From contig WNNJ02003609.1 in NCBI GenBank assembly GCA_012934845.2, forward strand, positions 1 to 64,000: 64,000 nucleotides of DNA, in the 5' to 3' direction. Under the pieces are notes generated by a model. The model saw only the letters and a list, made by a program, of their open reading frames with translations, was not told where the DNA came from and ran no database searches. The translations under genes and the position numbers were made by a program. This DNA comes from Pomphorhynchus laevis. Taxonomy: Eukaryota > Acanthocephala > Palaeacanthocephala > Echinorhynchida > Pomphorhynchidae. Below, one piece after another: positions 44,901-59,900 of this stretch (position 1 is the stretch's first letter; each line of letters starts with the position of its first letter).

Positions 44901-47900
44901 TATGGATGATTATTAAAGTCACGGTACTGATGAGCTCCGTTAGAGCAAAATGCATCTGCCGTTGTTAAAGATTTCGTCACACGTAGGATGGCTGGGCTAA
45001 AGTAGCGACTTTGAATATTTCGAGAATAATTTGGCTACATTTATTTGTCTGATAAGGATAGATATATAATGCTGCCTGGTGTTTTATGTCTCCTTATGAG
45101 GAAAATATAGTGATTTATATAAATGATATATCTAAGGCCAGGACTACGTACTGGCCGTAGACGTTTTTGGGAGAATGGATTAGTTGTCATTTGTGACGTT
45201 GAATAGGTTTTATATTATCATAAATTGAATCATTTCGTTTTGTTTAATGATACATTCGATGTGCTATTTTATTGTATAATGCGTTTTAACACTGAGAGAC
45301 AGAATAAATTTAAAATTAATATATTTTTTTCATAAATTTTCGAATTTTGATGTAGTCATTTTCAAGTGTTATGTCTTGATATGAAAAAGAAAAAGTGATG
45401 CATACATCCAATAAAAATGGAAGAAGCCAACAATGAAATACTGATATAAAATTATATCTGTTTTACAGTGTGCTAGTAGGAATAACCAGCTTCCAATTGT
45501 CCGTATTACCATCCATTGTGTTAGGATAACTCTGAATGCTTTCTCTTGTCGTACTTCTGGTTACACTGAATGTATCTTCCATAACCTTAGAGCTTGGAAT
45601 ATCAGGTTTAATTTAACCTGTTATTGATGAAATCCGATAAAATTGTATATAAGTATTTCATCGTTGGTTTCTTCCGCTTATTATTGAATGTAACATCACT
45701 TTTTCATATAAAGACATAACACTTGAAAATAACTGTCATAATAGTCGAAAATTTGTGATAAATATATATATATGTAATTCTTGAACGAGCCTCAAATTTT
45801 TACATTTTGTTGATACTTCTGAATTATTAATATTACATTACGGCCTCGAGAGAATTCACGTTGCAGACTAGAAATGCATAATATTTTTTTAATTGTGAGT
45901 TAAATTATTAAAATCGACAATTATAATAAGCGTAATGTTATCAACATGGGTCGACAATGTAATAAGGAATATAGAGTACAGATTTGATTTTAATTTAAAA
46001 TAATTATTTTAACAATTTAAACAATTTTATTATTTCAACAATTTTTAACACACTTCAATTTTAATTTGATTATCAAGCTGCACATAAATATTAACAGATA
46101 TATTAGAGGAAAATAGTCAAGGAGCAAAGTGTGTAGCTAGAATTTAGGCATTATAAACTTGAAATACTTTATATATCAAGTACCTCAGCTTTGTCGAACT
46201 GATATTCTTCATTGTAATCGGCAGAAGAACGTCTAATAAAAATTAAATATTATAAAATTGTTTAATATTTTAATATTATAAAATATTATAAAATTCTTAA
46301 GCCATCTAATTTAATAATAAAATAAATACAAATAAAATGGTACGATTCCCATTTTCGATATACGAAAAATGAGAACAAATTTGTCTGAAATGAATTGTTA
46401 ACGTGCCTACTATTTTTGCCGCATCAATAAAATTCAATTAGTAAGAAAAAATCACAAAACAATTTTATTATAATATAATATGTTGTTTTTAAATAGTTGA
46501 TACTGATTCATTATTGATAAATAATTATTGGAGCTGGATCAAAGAAAAGAGGATTTTTTTGATATTTCGCTAACTTCCGTTAGCATCTTCCGAAAATTAC
46601 CTAAATTTTCTGAAGTAATTTCGTAAGTAATTTTCTGAAGATGCTAACAGTAGTAAGTGAAATATCAAAGAAATCATATTTTCTTTGATTCAGCTCCAAT
46701 ATTTATTAATTCAAATTCTTTTATAAATTGAAAACATGTATTATGTTTGGTTTAAGTTAAAAGATAAATAGGTAATTTAAATGTTATAATGTTGTAAAAA
46801 TACGTAATGAATATCGAGTTTTATTTTATTAGTTTATATAATATATAATATCACTATTAGTTACTATAGAGAGGTCATTTGGACCACGTAATAATTTTTA
46901 AGATTAAAAGGGATTCCCAGTAAATAAAATTTGAAATTATTTACAATATTTCGAAAAAAATAATTTTATTAATATCATAATATAATATGTTGTATAATAT
47001 ATAAGATAATGTGTTATATATAATATCAATATTAGTTACTAATATTTATTTATCAAACATATGTCAGTTTGATCTTGTAATATTTTTTAGGATTAAATCG
47101 GATTCCCAACAAAACAAATAAATTTGAAATTATTTCCAATTTTTCGATGCCAGGTGAATGGCATCGAAAACAAGAAACTCTAATGGTATCGTTGTTTTGT
47201 GAATGCCTTTTTAATTCGATAATTTTTAAAATTCGATATTGTATTAGTATTATTACCTATAATTGTAAAAATCCTAAACTTGCATACCTGCTGATGATAT
47301 CCAGCAGGTGTGCAGACGGATTCAAATGTGTGCGAGTCAACGAGCAGGAGTGGAATGCGTGACGAGGGCAATATGCAACGAACTCTTAAACAAGCCTAAC
47401 CCAGTCCTTTTCTCGATTGATACTGATACCGCTTTCAACAAAATCAACAGCAGAGCTGACATCACAATATAAATCGCATTTGCCCTGCATTATCAAACGT
47501 AATGCACAACATTTATGATAATACTTCCATTATTATACGATATTATTCCATTTAGGAAGGTTTGACACAAGGAAATGCATTGTCTTCGCAAATATGATAC
47601 TGCTGATCATATAACAGGTTATGGTAAGGTTTCCTAACGTACAACAGTTCTGGTATGCTTATGATAGCAATAGGATCGGCACAACAAGTGACATCAAGGA
47701 TGCTTTCTATTTTTTGTGTCGCCTATGGCAAGTTTTCGGTTTTCATGTGAATCCCTAGAAATGTATGTTATACAACCTACAGCCAATACGACACATCAAC
47801 TTTTTCGTGAAATTGAGATAGAAATCGAAAACGATAGAACGATAATCCTTGGCGCTCCTGTTGCAGATCGTCCATACCTTCTAAACTCCATCGAAACGAA

Positions 47901-50900
47901 TGTATCGAAATTCTGCGTCTTCGTCGAGAGACTATATGAGATTGGAGTGCAGTCCCCGATCGTACTCTACTGCTTAAGCGGGTAGGAAAAGTCTGCTTTG
48001 AGGGTTTTGCAAAGGCTCGCGGACAAACTCGCTGTAAAGAAGATCATCACGTATGCTTACGAGATAACACACCTCCAAGAGACTATCGGACTCGAGCTTG
48101 CGCGCTGCATATAGATGTGCACTCGCGACCCGCGCTCAGCAAAGAACGTTTGATAGGTACAGATAAAAAAGTGACAACAGTTTAAATATAGAATATTTTA
48201 AGTTCATTATTGTTTGAATTGAAATTCACAGGTTTGCGACCCGATTACCATCGAAGCTACGTTTGCTAACTTGAAGCTCAGTAAAGATTTGATTTCACCA
48301 AGACAATCGCTGTAAAGTCTGCTCCTTTGTTTTTATGCGACGTAGAATATTTTCAGCACTCTTGTTGGAACCACCAAGTAACGGAACTACAAATTGGTAG
48401 AATTGTGCCCTCAATGCAAGTAATGCGTTCGCCATATTTCGAATATTTTCTTTTTCGCTGTAGTTATACGGGTTAGATGATTCTGACGAGTAAGACGGCA
48501 CCAAGTGATTAAATGCACAAAATATATTATATATTATAGTATATTATATATCATCAAATATATAATATATTATATATCATATAGATATCAATACATTTCA
48601 TTTATTATAATAATGTAATATTATTTATATAATATAATGATGTAAAAAATTTATTTATCCACTTTGCCTCTCAACGTGGGCAACATACAACAAAATAATT
48701 ACAGAAATACATAAATAAAACAGAAAATCGAACTATAATTAATAGTTTCCAAAGTTACAACTTAACGATTTCCGATAAACTAAGTGTTGATATGTACGGG
48801 CAACTTAACACATGCATTAGCGATGTGCAAATTTGATTGCGTTAAGTCATTTACAGAAAGAGCTCAGTTGATGAATGGGACTACGCATTGTGCAGTATTT
48901 ATAGCGATATTCATGAAGGGAAACGCACCATATGAGTGGATGTGGATTTTGAATTTGTTGATATTGATTTTGAATTTTTTCAGTAACTGTGAATAAAAGG
49001 AGAAGTTAGATAGATATCGAGATTGATATATAATATATCATATTATATTATATTATAATATTATTAATATTATCTTAAATAAATATTATATTAATATTAT
49101 ATTATTATATTATTATTAATATAATAATATAACATTATATTAATATCTACTGTATCACGATTTGATCCCCATGCTGCTTTCTCAGGATTCAATAAGTCAA
49201 TACAATGGAAATGGACACACTTTATGAGATCGACACCAAGTGAAACGGATCTGTATTTGTCCTTACGGGATACTATATTCAGTGGTTTGGCTCCCTCACT
49301 TTTCGATCAAGATCTAAACTCAGTTATGCACGCGTTGATTTCGTCACCAATTTCAAAGGGTGGAATGGGCATTGTTGATCCAGTAAGCGCAGCTTTGACC
49401 GAGTTCGAAAGCTCGAAAAAATTTTGTAAAACATTTGATAGTGGGCTACAAGGTGATCTTCTCAGGGATGCTCAGAATAACTTGACAAAAGAGTTGAATC
49501 GAGAACGACAAAAAGTTGTGGATGAGCGTTTGGCATACATTCGATCAATCTTACCCGCCTCAATGCATCAAGCCCTGGAATTTGCACTGGGACAGGGTGC
49601 TTCCACTTGGATCAGTGCAGTTCCAGTGAAAGCTGAATTCAGTCATTTGTGTCCACATGAAATCAGAGATGCTCTTGAGATGCGATATGGCTTTGACCCT
49701 ATCGGGATTCCCAAGGACAAGTGTGTGTGGTGATGATGCGAAACTCCCACATTTGCTTTCGTGCAAGCGAGGAGGTGTTGTAATAACAAGGCATAACGCC
49801 TTACGCGATTTCTTGGCCACCGAAATATCACAGGTGTGTACTGGGGTTGGTGTCGAACCGATATTACAACGGGTAGATAGTGATCACTGTTTTGATCATC
49901 GGGTCACTTGTCGAAGTGACGACGCGCGACTCGACATCGTCTGCATTGGGCTTTCTGACGCCAGGTATGAGCGAACGTTCTTTGACGTTACGGTTTTCAA
50001 CCATTTTGCTCCATCGTGTGCGTCTACGAGAAATGCTGCATTTGATTTTCATGAAGCGAGAAAAAGATCAAAATACGCGGAACGTATCATCGATATCGAA
50101 AGGAGTAGATTTATGCCGCTGGTGTTCACGGCTTCTGGTGCTGCGGGACCCGACGCCATGGTTTTGCTCAGGACAATTGCTCGATTGCGTTCATCACGTG
50201 GGAATAAAAGCTATGCTGAATGCCTGTGTGGCCTCAGAAGGTCCATAAGTTTGCTGCTGTGTCGTGCTGCCTCACATGCAATCAGAGGGTGCCGGTCGAC
50301 TAGGGGTCACCCATATAGTCGTGGATCCGAACGGATGGATGATTCTAATGTTTTAGAATAAATAATAATAAATAACAATGTTAAATGTATATTGGCCCAT
50401 TTGAGGGAACCATATGTTGTAATTAATAATATATTTAAAAAAAATTGGTCAAAGCAAAAAAAATAATATAACATTATTATAATATTATTATGATATTATT
50501 AATATTATAGTATTATTAATATTATATAATATTTTTTTAAATAAAAAATATTATTAATATTATAATAATATAATAATATTTTATATGTAATATAACATTA
50601 TTATATTATATAATAATATTGAATTTAGAATTTATGAAAAAAAAATATTAAAAAAAATATTAAATTACTATGAGATCAATTTATTTAGGAATTGATCCTT
50701 GATTTCCCTTATCTGAAAACAGAATAGGTAATCGCCAAAAACTATTTTATTTATCACATCTTCTTACTAATCATTGTATGTATTACTGTTTAGAACGAAA
50801 TTTTAATGTACTACATAATCATTAGATTTTTTTACGATAATAATAATTAATACAAATAATAATAAAATAATTAATTAAAATTATAATTAAATTATTATAA

Positions 50901-53900
50901 TTATTATAATTAAAATTATTCGTCTTTTAAAAGTGATGAAAAGAAATGGCAACTGAAAGAGGAAGCTAAACGTGTGAAACTTCTTTTGTCAATTATTTTT
51001 CAATGCGTTTAAATATTATCCAATTAATTGGAATTTTTAATATTGCAATAAATTCATTATTAATTTAAATTTTAATTGTCAGATTTCATTTATATTTGAA
51101 TAAAGAAAGTACCTGTACAACGAAACTGATTCTGGAGAAATAAATGATTTTGGTGATATTTCGTCGGTTCCCAATCGTTGGGAGCGTCTTTTCATATACT
51201 CTGAATCATCTACTGTCCAAACGGCTCCACGTATATTTTGTACTCGTTGAAAGCATTTATGCAAACTTAAATTATGACGAACTGCGTTCTAAAATGTAAA
51301 TATTTTTAAATGTCAATTTTGATTGAAATCAAATATATATATATCCTAAAACATTTTAATTACAACAACAATCTGTTATCGTTTCTATTCGATATTTCAG
51401 ACTGATATTTGATATTTTTTATATTAGATATTTTATATTTAATATTTTTATATTCGATATTTCATAGTCTACACAATTTATTTGTTTTATATTTTAAATA
51501 TAAATTTCCAACAAATTATTATAATATTGACTGTCAATCTTTATTTGATCAAATTGATTATAAAAACAGTTAATATGTTTTTATAAACATATAAATCACA
51601 TTTTATAGTATCAAATTAACATCGTCAAACACATTTTTATAGAATTAAATTAACATATTAATCATATTAATATTAATATTAATCATATTAATATTAATAT
51701 TAATCATATTAATATTAATACATCGAAATGCAAATACGGTGAAATGCAAATATCTTTATTTGTTTTATTATCTTTATATGATTTAATATATAATTTTATA
51801 TCTTTATATGATTTAATCTTTATTTGATCAGATTGATTATAAAAACAGTTAATATTTATTTATAATAGACATATTAACTCAGACAGTCATTTTGATAGAA
51901 TCAAATTGATATATCATTAATTAAAAGCTCAAATTAAATGGATCAGATATGCAAATAAGAAATGCAAATATGTTGAATCAGCAACTTTGTATTTATTTTC
52001 AAACTGCTTAAATATGATCGAAAACTAGGCATTCAATTTTATTAAAATAAAACTTCATTTTATTTTACTCATCTCGTAAAATGAAATGAATCATTGAAAT
52101 AAAAATGTAAAATGAATAAGAATTGTATCAGAATAAGTAAATAGTTAATGCTATTTTAATAGGCTTCAAATTACCGCCATTTAAATTACATCATTTTTTG
52201 AAGTAAATTATCAAAATAAAGTAAAATAAATTATTAAAACATCGAAATTATTGATGTCAACGTCAATTGACATTTAAATAAAAGCAAACGATTTTGCACA
52301 ATATTTTTATTGATTTAATAAAAATAAATAGCATACATGAATAAGGAAGCTTAATTAACAAAACGGATTTTATTCCGACGGATGAATATTAAATAAACAA
52401 AAGTACATTATGATATTTTAAATTGAGTTTCAACCATTCGTATAAATCTAGACTTGTCTTTTCATATAAATTTTCTATTTATTAGTAAAATTAAAGTGAC
52501 GTACTTTCCAAGTAGATGCATTTCGTTGAAAGAAAACAAAATTTTCTTCAAACCAACCATATATTTCCCCGAGCGTTAACTGATTAGATTGTGATTCGAT
52601 AATTGCCTAAATAAAAATTAAACTTTGTCAATATTTATTAAACCAACCCGAAATTAAAAAATATGTAGTCGACAACATTCGCGATGACGTTCCACAATGG
52701 ACTACTATCAAAAATATCTTTTATTATCGATTTTATTCCTTAGACACCACCTTAGCAACTGACTATTCTTCGTTAAAAATGTAATTGATTACACTCCTAT
52801 AATTGATTACACTACTGCAGAGAGGCATCATAATATAATGAATTTCTCTTCATTATCTTTTTTACATAAAGGATGTGTGGCTACCTGATATCGATAAAAA
52901 CTCATTCAATACTATAGTTATCGGTGTCAAGATCAATTAGTCAATATCAATTTTGGTCAATCAAGACCAATCGGTTAATCAGTTGGTCAATCAATTGGCC
53001 AACCTAACAATATATTTGAAGCATAGGTGAGATAACATCTAGTGAGAGAACATGGTTGTGAGGAAAATGTCAAAAAGTAAATAAGCACAGGAATTTGTAA
53101 TAAACGTTTCTTCTAGAAGGTAAAAACGTTTTATCAATCTTTAAATATTTTAGCAGAGTAGAGAGATTTTACTCTTCTATTAGATATTTCACTGAGAAAA
53201 AAATATTTTAATATTATTGAAATATTAATTTGAATTATTAATTATGTTAATTTATATTATTTAATTATGCGATTATATTGGATTTTTTAAAAAATAATTT
53301 CTCTTGAGTAACACTCGTAGTGTACACAGTAAAAATGTAGAAAACTACCATGTGAGTCTTGAACTCTCTCTCAATGTGTTGTGTAGCCTTAGATACAACG
53401 CTACGTAACAGGACAGCATTGGATACGCAAGAATACAAATAATACAATTGGAGAGTAATCAAGTTTGCAACATTTGGTTCATTTCAAATTATTGATAATA
53501 ATCGATCGAATTTTAATCAGAGAGTTGTGATTATAGTTGACATCATAGAGTACTAAATCAGTACTACAGCTTCACCAAAAAGGATCATTAGCAAAAACAC
53601 TGGCAAATGCTAGCGCAGGTCTCTTTAATATCGGCTAACTTTTAGCCGATATTGTGATTATAATTCATTGTTGCATTTATTTTGCTTTAAATTATGGGTA
53701 TAGAAGTAAAAAAATACAACAAAATATGTTTCACTTACTTGTCTGATAAGTGCGGCATATGTGTATGGTGGCCGAACATCACTTACTTTGAATTGATCAC
53801 GATTTATCTTTAAATCTATAAAGAAACGAGTAATTTGATTGCTGTTTACATACATTTATCAAAAATTACCAATTTGTATTAAACTTTCAAGTTGTTTGAT

Positions 53901-56900
53901 GATTAAGAAAATTAAATTTGATTAAATTTGATGTTATTTAAATACAATTACACGATAACTCAATATTGCACTACTATAGTATATTTGTATTGTTGTGGCA
54001 CGACATTATCGTTGGTTGCTCCGCCTGAGTGGGTTCACCAGCTGCTAACCCATATCTACATTTTACGTTACGATCCTTATTATCTGCTTACTCCGTACAC
54101 TGGTGCTGATCAGATTCGAACTCAGGACGTATGTATTGCAATTCAACGCTACATCCACTAGGCTGTCTGATTCAGTGGTATAGATATACATTTTTGTATG
54201 TATATTATACAATGTATATAAATAATAGTCATTGTTTTGGAATTTTGAATAATCAATAAAGCAGCAAAATCAATAAACGCAAATTTATTTTATATTTCAC
54301 CAGGTACTGATGCCATTATTAAAATCATTCTGCAACTGATGTAGAGTGTTGCTAAAACTCCACAAAAAAGCTTGTATTTAGTTTCTAAACATCTAAGAGG
54401 TATACAATAATATGATCGCGAACAAAAATATCACATGTCAAATTATGTTACCTCTTTTTCTCATTATTATTTCTAAATTATTTTATCTCATTTCGCTAGC
54501 TGTTACTAGCCTCATCAGAAACGAAACTACAATTTGTTCATCAACTGTTGTTAAAAAATATTTATATTTAATTATACACCGTCGACGCTCTTTTGTTATA
54601 TCGAGCTGGTAGCGTGAACGTTGAATTCGATTCTAAAATTGTTTAATATTCTTTGTAGAAATCATATAAAATTGCAAACTATATATATATATATAGATTC
54701 AGGCATTACAATTTTGTTTTTGAATAATATATTAATGTCATACGTAAAAGTAGGACATTAATATTCAAAATAAGTGCGGATCTAAAAGTGATTTAAGCAG
54801 AATAGAAAACAGGTTTGCTAATTAGTCAAATCAGGACTAAGATACACAAAAATAAATATAAAACGAAACTGTGCCAAAACAATATAAAACTAAACATACA
54901 AGTAGTAAACGTCTTAAATTAAAGCCCTAACTTTACAACAAAGAGGCTATATTTTCAGAACCTAAAATTGTTACTGAGTCAGTAACAATTTACTGACTTA
55001 ATAATTTTTATTAATTTATTTATTAATAACTTAATAAATTAATAATTTTATTTACTTTAAAGTTTAAGAATTTGTGTAGCTTGAATAAGCTAATCTACAA
55101 GTTTTAATATTGATTATTAGAAACAATAAATTTTAAGATGGCTAAAAAATGAACATTTTAAATCGACATATTAATAGAAAACGACATCGAAACTTGTATT
55201 AAAATGATATTTTTATATATATAACACGGAGAATCTGCTTCAATGAGGAATTCTTGTTTAAATAATTCACTAACATATATTGTTCTTCTGTGTCAACAAA
55301 TATGATATTTTAAAAAGACAAGAATTACATTTTTTGTATTTACAAAATTGTAAAAAATCTTGTTGTGCCTTAATGTCTTCTTTAAGTTGATTAACCTTTG
55401 TTCTTCACAATTCCGAGTTAGGTGGATACTCAACGTCAAACTATGCGTGATTGATCTTATAGTTACGCTCGATGTTATGCTTCATTATCACAAATATAGT
55501 ATCATAGCATAGCAAACAAAACGTATCATGTGTTTTTACAAAACAAAATAATCATCCCAATTATTGTTAAAATTATTAGTATTTTTTTTATTCTGACAGT
55601 TCATATAGGCCTGCTATACTGACCTGGAATTATGAACACCTGGTTTAGATAAAAAAAGTGAACCATATATCACGTGTACACAAATGTAATAATGTATATA
55701 AAATAGTTTAACATTTGATAATCAATAACTGATTGACTTTTACCTGGTGAATAACAATTGACGCTGTTTGAATGCCGCTTTACGCTGTTTTCCTCTTTGA
55801 TTCGTTTTGATGCATCACTCGGCTTGTGTTTAATCAAGTCATGCTCATGGCATCCATTTTTAGTAGAATTAACAACAGTAGTACCGTTTGGTCTACTTAG
55901 TCTTATATTCTGTAGATCTTGCAACCCAGTGGGTTTGTTAACATCAGCGTTATAATTTATGTCATTGTAGTTGTTTCCTGTATTAGCGGGTTCTTTTGAC
56001 TTTCTCATACAGGACAATAAGTTTGAATATAAAGGATTATCTGCAGCTGCGTTTACTAATTCACGTATGAAGGACAAACGCTGATCGTCCATTGAATGAT
56101 TAGTCTCAATTCTACGTGTGTTTCCGTTGGTGATTAATGACGATAGAAAATCTGAGGCCTTATTGAACTGAGAGCATGCCGATGCAGCTTTGAACTGATT
56201 TCCAATCATTGATTGAACTGTTGCCAATGTCGTGTATTTTTGTCGTTGAATGTGTTCGGTCATTGCTTTTAATATTTGCTGCTCCCTAAAATACTAAAAC
56301 AAAGAAATATCACTCTTTAAGTAAAGAAAAACGTTATCATTTACAGTTTATTAATACTTATATAAAAAATTTATTAGATTTTATATTTATTAAATATCGT
56401 AAGTGTTTGAAATATATTAGCTAATAATTTATTAGATTTATAAAATGACTTTTAATATATAAAATTATTATACCATATATATAAAATAAATGAGATAACA
56501 TAATTTTAGAAAAATGTAAATAACATAATTTATTAGATTTATAAAATGATTATTAATATATAAATATTAATATATTTATATCTGTTGAGCCTGGACCGCT
56601 AGGTGCAAGCTTAACCGATCCGTCGTCGTGTGGTGTTCGGTTTGGGTCTCGCCTATTGTGAGTTAATATCTCCCCATGGTACGGTCTGGAAAACACCTGA
56701 ATACTCAGGTGGCTAAATAACTGACCGGCTTGTATAAGCAATAAAATTAGTTCGTTGGTGGACAATCTCGGATCCATTATATGATGTTAAGGGTGGATTA
56801 ATGTTAAAAAAGCGGAATAGGGTCATTGAGGTATGTCTTCCTCGCCATAGAAGATATTGTACTATCAGATGATATGGTTAACAGCAGAGATCTGAACAAA

Positions 56901-59900
56901 AACCTGTGCCTTTAAGTAAATGATATTGAATTACTAAAAATATGGAGAACAACAGATAACTGAACAAAAACTTTTACAATGACGACGAGATACAATGAAT
57001 CAAAACGATTGACATCTTATCACAGACATAAGGAATTGCCAAAGTCGAGCACAGTGCGATTTGCAAATGTGCGGATGGGCTAATCAAACGACGACGTTTA
57101 CTGTACTAGACTAGTCTATCTACAGGAACGTAGAACGTTACTTCACTGATGGTAAAGGAACTATATTTAGTGGGAGAGATAAATCGCTCCGGTCTTTAAA
57201 TAGTCGGAGTTACCTCTCTCCATTATTCTGATTGCGGTACACAAGTTTTTGATCAAATAATAAATTAAATAAGAAAAAATGAAAATAAATGGGTATTTGG
57301 CAATAAATATATGTATAAATGCGTGTATATGAGCGATAAAATGTTTATGACAAAACAGTAATTTAATTATATCTTGTATGATAAATTAACAAGTAAATCT
57401 TAAATTATTTATTCATTGCATATATTGGTATTACAAATATTTATTTTTGTTTCAAGATAAATATTTCAGCAATGAGCAATTCATCAAAAGTGACAAAAAT
57501 GGCATTCACAAGTTTTAATAATTAGATGTTAATGGCGAAACTTGATTAATAATAATATTAATTACAATTACAAGTTTCTCAAGTATTGACAATTGACATG
57601 CAAGCAATTACAATTGATGCATGCTACTATGAGTATATAAGATATATATAAATATGAGAAATTTTAAAAACGATAATCAACAAATGAAGTTGGTCTCACA
57701 GAGTGAAACGCTGATTTGAAGAACAGCTTGTATAGCAGTTAATATAGCAGTTATGTGATTTTTGCGAATTTAGATATTGATTTTTGAATTTTTTGTATTT
57801 ATTTTTTATTATTTTTATTTGTTTACATTTTTGAATTTTTTAATATAGCAAATATGTGATTTTTGAAGCAATTAAATTTGAAATTTGTCAATAAATTTTT
57901 CTTTAGAACTTAAAATAACTTAAATTTGACAAAGATACTAGATCAGTAATATTTTCAAATAATTTATTTTCAGCTGATAATTATGTTATATAATAGGATA
58001 CGTATCTTTATATTTTAATACTTTTACAACTTTTGTATAAAATGCTAATCAACAAATGAAGTTGGTTTTACAGAATAAATGAGAAAGAAATGAAACCCAA
58101 TAGCCTATTTTCAATTAGTCGATTGCGATTTAGCTTAAAAACGCTGATATAAAGAACAGCTTGTATATTTTCGAAGGGAAAATAAAAAGCATGGATAAAC
58201 TAAAATTTCCTTTTCTTAAAAAGCGGATATATTAAAATGTCAAAGCTTTAGCTGCTTCATCAGTGACAAATGCTTAAATACAGAATATATAGGGTGTAAA
58301 TGAAAACAAGCAGACGAATTTAAGATGTAATTAGTGTGTTAATCTGTCATTTGATCGATTTCCAATCAATCATCTGATCACATTAACTTGTCAATAAATG
58401 TAACATCCTAAAAGTAAGATAATATTATCACTGCCAATTGATGATGCGCTAAGCTTGCATCTCAGTGTCCAAGTAGCAACATTTTACAGCTGATGAATGC
58501 TTAAGAGTAAATCCACATTCAACTGAGAGTTGATGTTTTTGTTATTTTATAAATGCTTTTAATAAATGATAAATTAAGCGTGCTTACTTAATGCCACTAA
58601 CAAAATTATTGGTTCAGTATTTTAAAATTAAATTACCATAAGAATTGTGCTATTCAGTAGGATACATTTCAATTCAAATAAAAATGCTGGAACACATAGT
58701 ATTTTATAGAATGTTAAGGCGAAAGTATCAATTCAAATAAAACAAAATCGAATTATTTACGATTTATAAGGCGAAAACAACCATTTATGTTTAGAAACGT
58801 AAATGTGTTGTCTTTGCATAAGCCAAAAATACTAAAATTAGTATTTATTATATCATATAGTACAAAACATTAGAGGAAACGGAAGCGACATGGTCGAATT
58901 ATACATTATTTCCTATAAGAAAAAAAGTATTTAAAAAGAAACATTTACTCTAACGAAGTGATAACTAAATAGTTTAAATATGACCTGGATGATAAACAGT
59001 CTACCATTAGTCTGGTTTTATCCGAACCATTTTAGAAGCTCACTTCTTATCACGCATTTTAATGTCCCTTATCCCTTTATTGTCTAATATAATATTGCGA
59101 TATTAGGCTGGAAGAATTCTAAGATTAAAATTGTATAATTGTATATTTTTAATTAAATTACCGGATTTCATCTCAAATATAATCCATTTGATAATATGAA
59201 TAACATATCCGAATAAACTCTATTAAACTATTGAGCCCGATGACTACGGAACTCCTACAAAGTTTAACCGAGAATGATAGTAGTAGCTATCGAAATACTT
59301 ATTGCAATCTATTTTTACTTTAAATGGGTTCCTGTCATTCATTGTAGTTGTCTTACACATTTATTTCTACGAATATATGATCAAAATACCTTTGGATTTA
59401 AATTAATAGTATTAATTAGTCGACGTTCATAGATTATGCGTTTGCGAGATCTAGCCCTGATACACTGATTTCGACATGCATTGTACTTCGATCGAAGTGA
59501 TGAGTCTAAGCGACATTGTCTGTACAATTTATTACGTCGTCTTATTAGTGTCTTCAATTCGATATGTCAGTCATTTGTATATATCAATTGGAATTTCAAC
59601 TATTCATCAAGAAAGGGTTTGCCGAGCTCTTTTATAGTGAATAACCTGTGGGTCCTGAAGCATTGGTGAGCGCTTACGAAATGTTCACGTGTACGTTCTT
59701 ACTTAGTTGAATAGGACTTTATCTTCTTATATCATAACAAACGGTTTAAGTAGTAAATTAAAACATTTATTTTTATGATGAGAGGCATTTAGGCTAATAA
59801 TTGTAAGGTTGTGTAGCTTTTTATAAGAGGAAGTAAGAAACATTTACTCTAACGAAGTTATAATAACTAAATAGTTTCAATATGACTCGTGTTCAATAAT

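Noticed and set aside
48295-48504. An additional FoxP exon on the minus strand
   Set aside because: The frame lacks an acceptor in the right phase, and exon 6 to exon 7 already join in phase. Kept only as an unassigned open frame.
53928-54161. 77-codon plus-strand open frame
   Set aside because: It lies across the SINE and reads the tRNA-like head backwards; no coding character.
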